A model generated the notes under the pieces. The model was not told the origin of the DNA and did no database searches. It was given only the letters and a program-made list of their open reading frames with translations. From Anaerobutyricum hallii DSM 3353 (GTDB lineage: Bacteria; Bacillota; Clostridia; Lachnospirales; Lachnospiraceae), in contig NZ_ACEP01000105.1 of assembly GCF_000173975.1 (NCBI RefSeq), positions 1 to 64,000 of the forward strand: DNA of 64,000 nucleotides, given 5' to 3'. Both the position numbers and the translations under genes were made by a program. Numbering within the stretch: the first letter of the stretch is position 1; each line of letters starts with the position of its first letter. This document shows positions 63,959 to 64,000 of this stretch, piece by piece.

Positions 63959-64000
63959 GGATAAACAGACGAACCAAAGAAACCCGCAAACTTGCACTTT

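Noticed and set aside
1-64000. tRNA, rRNA or known riboswitches
   Set aside because: I looked for conserved cloverleaf, rRNA, TPP and T-box motifs in the intergenic regions and saw none; absence by eye is not proof.

Overview
This window is chromosomal DNA of a low-GC, endospore-forming Firmicute. The best guess is a member of the Lachnospiraceae (Anaerobutyricum/Eubacterium hallii-like); that is an inference from gene content and order, and genus is uncertain. Evidence: spoIVA, spoIIGA, sigE and sigG are present, genes have strong GGAGG ribosome sites with some GTG/TTG starts, MurE carries the meso-DAP-type DNPR motif, and two long runs of genes follow the classical Firmicute yicC-thiN and division-cell-wall (dcw) orders. 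No rRNA, tRNA, CRISPR array, prophage or transposase gene was seen.

Layout. 1-14.8 kb: housekeeping genes (PucR/CdaR-type regulator, CtpA-like protease, DUF5721-like protein, M18 aminopeptidase, SpoIVA, small alarmone synthetase, RsmF-like methylase, RsuA-type pseudouridine synthase, YgiQ, SDR, RluA-type synthase, RecU). 14.8-30.4 kb: one long co-directional run, yicC-remA-gmk-rpoZ-vanZ-murE-priA-def-fmt-rsmB-rlmN-stp-prkC-rsgA-thiN. This is the Bacillus order, except that coaBC is replaced by vanZ-murE and rpe is missing between rsgA and thiN. 30.6-36.3 kb: a BspA-like repeat protein, ychF, lgt and a two-gene polysaccharide-export-type ABC transporter. 36.6-48.0 kb: dcw cluster rsmH-ftsL-pbp-pbp-mraY-murD-ftsW-divIB-ftsZ. 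48.2-51.2 kb: spoIIGA-sigE, with sigG inverted and convergent. 51.4-58.3 kb: CinA N-domain protein, SstT, and a cupin regulator with potABCD. 58.5-64 kb: GreA, a LacI regulator divergent from a GpsA-like dehydrogenase plus ribulokinase, and a NUDIX hydrolase.

The most unusual content is intergenic. Family A is a MITE-like palindromic repeat of about 160 bp with termini AGAGCGTGTTTGAAAAAT; three near-full copies and at least seven internally deleted or solo-end remnants lie between genes. Family B is seven long hairpins. Each has a 61-63 nt conserved loop (37 nt in one copy) held between 31-43 bp arms. The arms are perfectly or almost perfectly self-complementary within a copy but differ in sequence from copy to copy. 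Several copies are arranged head-to-head around 100-240 bp of unrelated DNA and carry an outer CAGCCAAAGACAG motif. Family B is the best candidate here for an undescribed element or structured RNA. All coordinates and pairings were read by eye; no searches were run.
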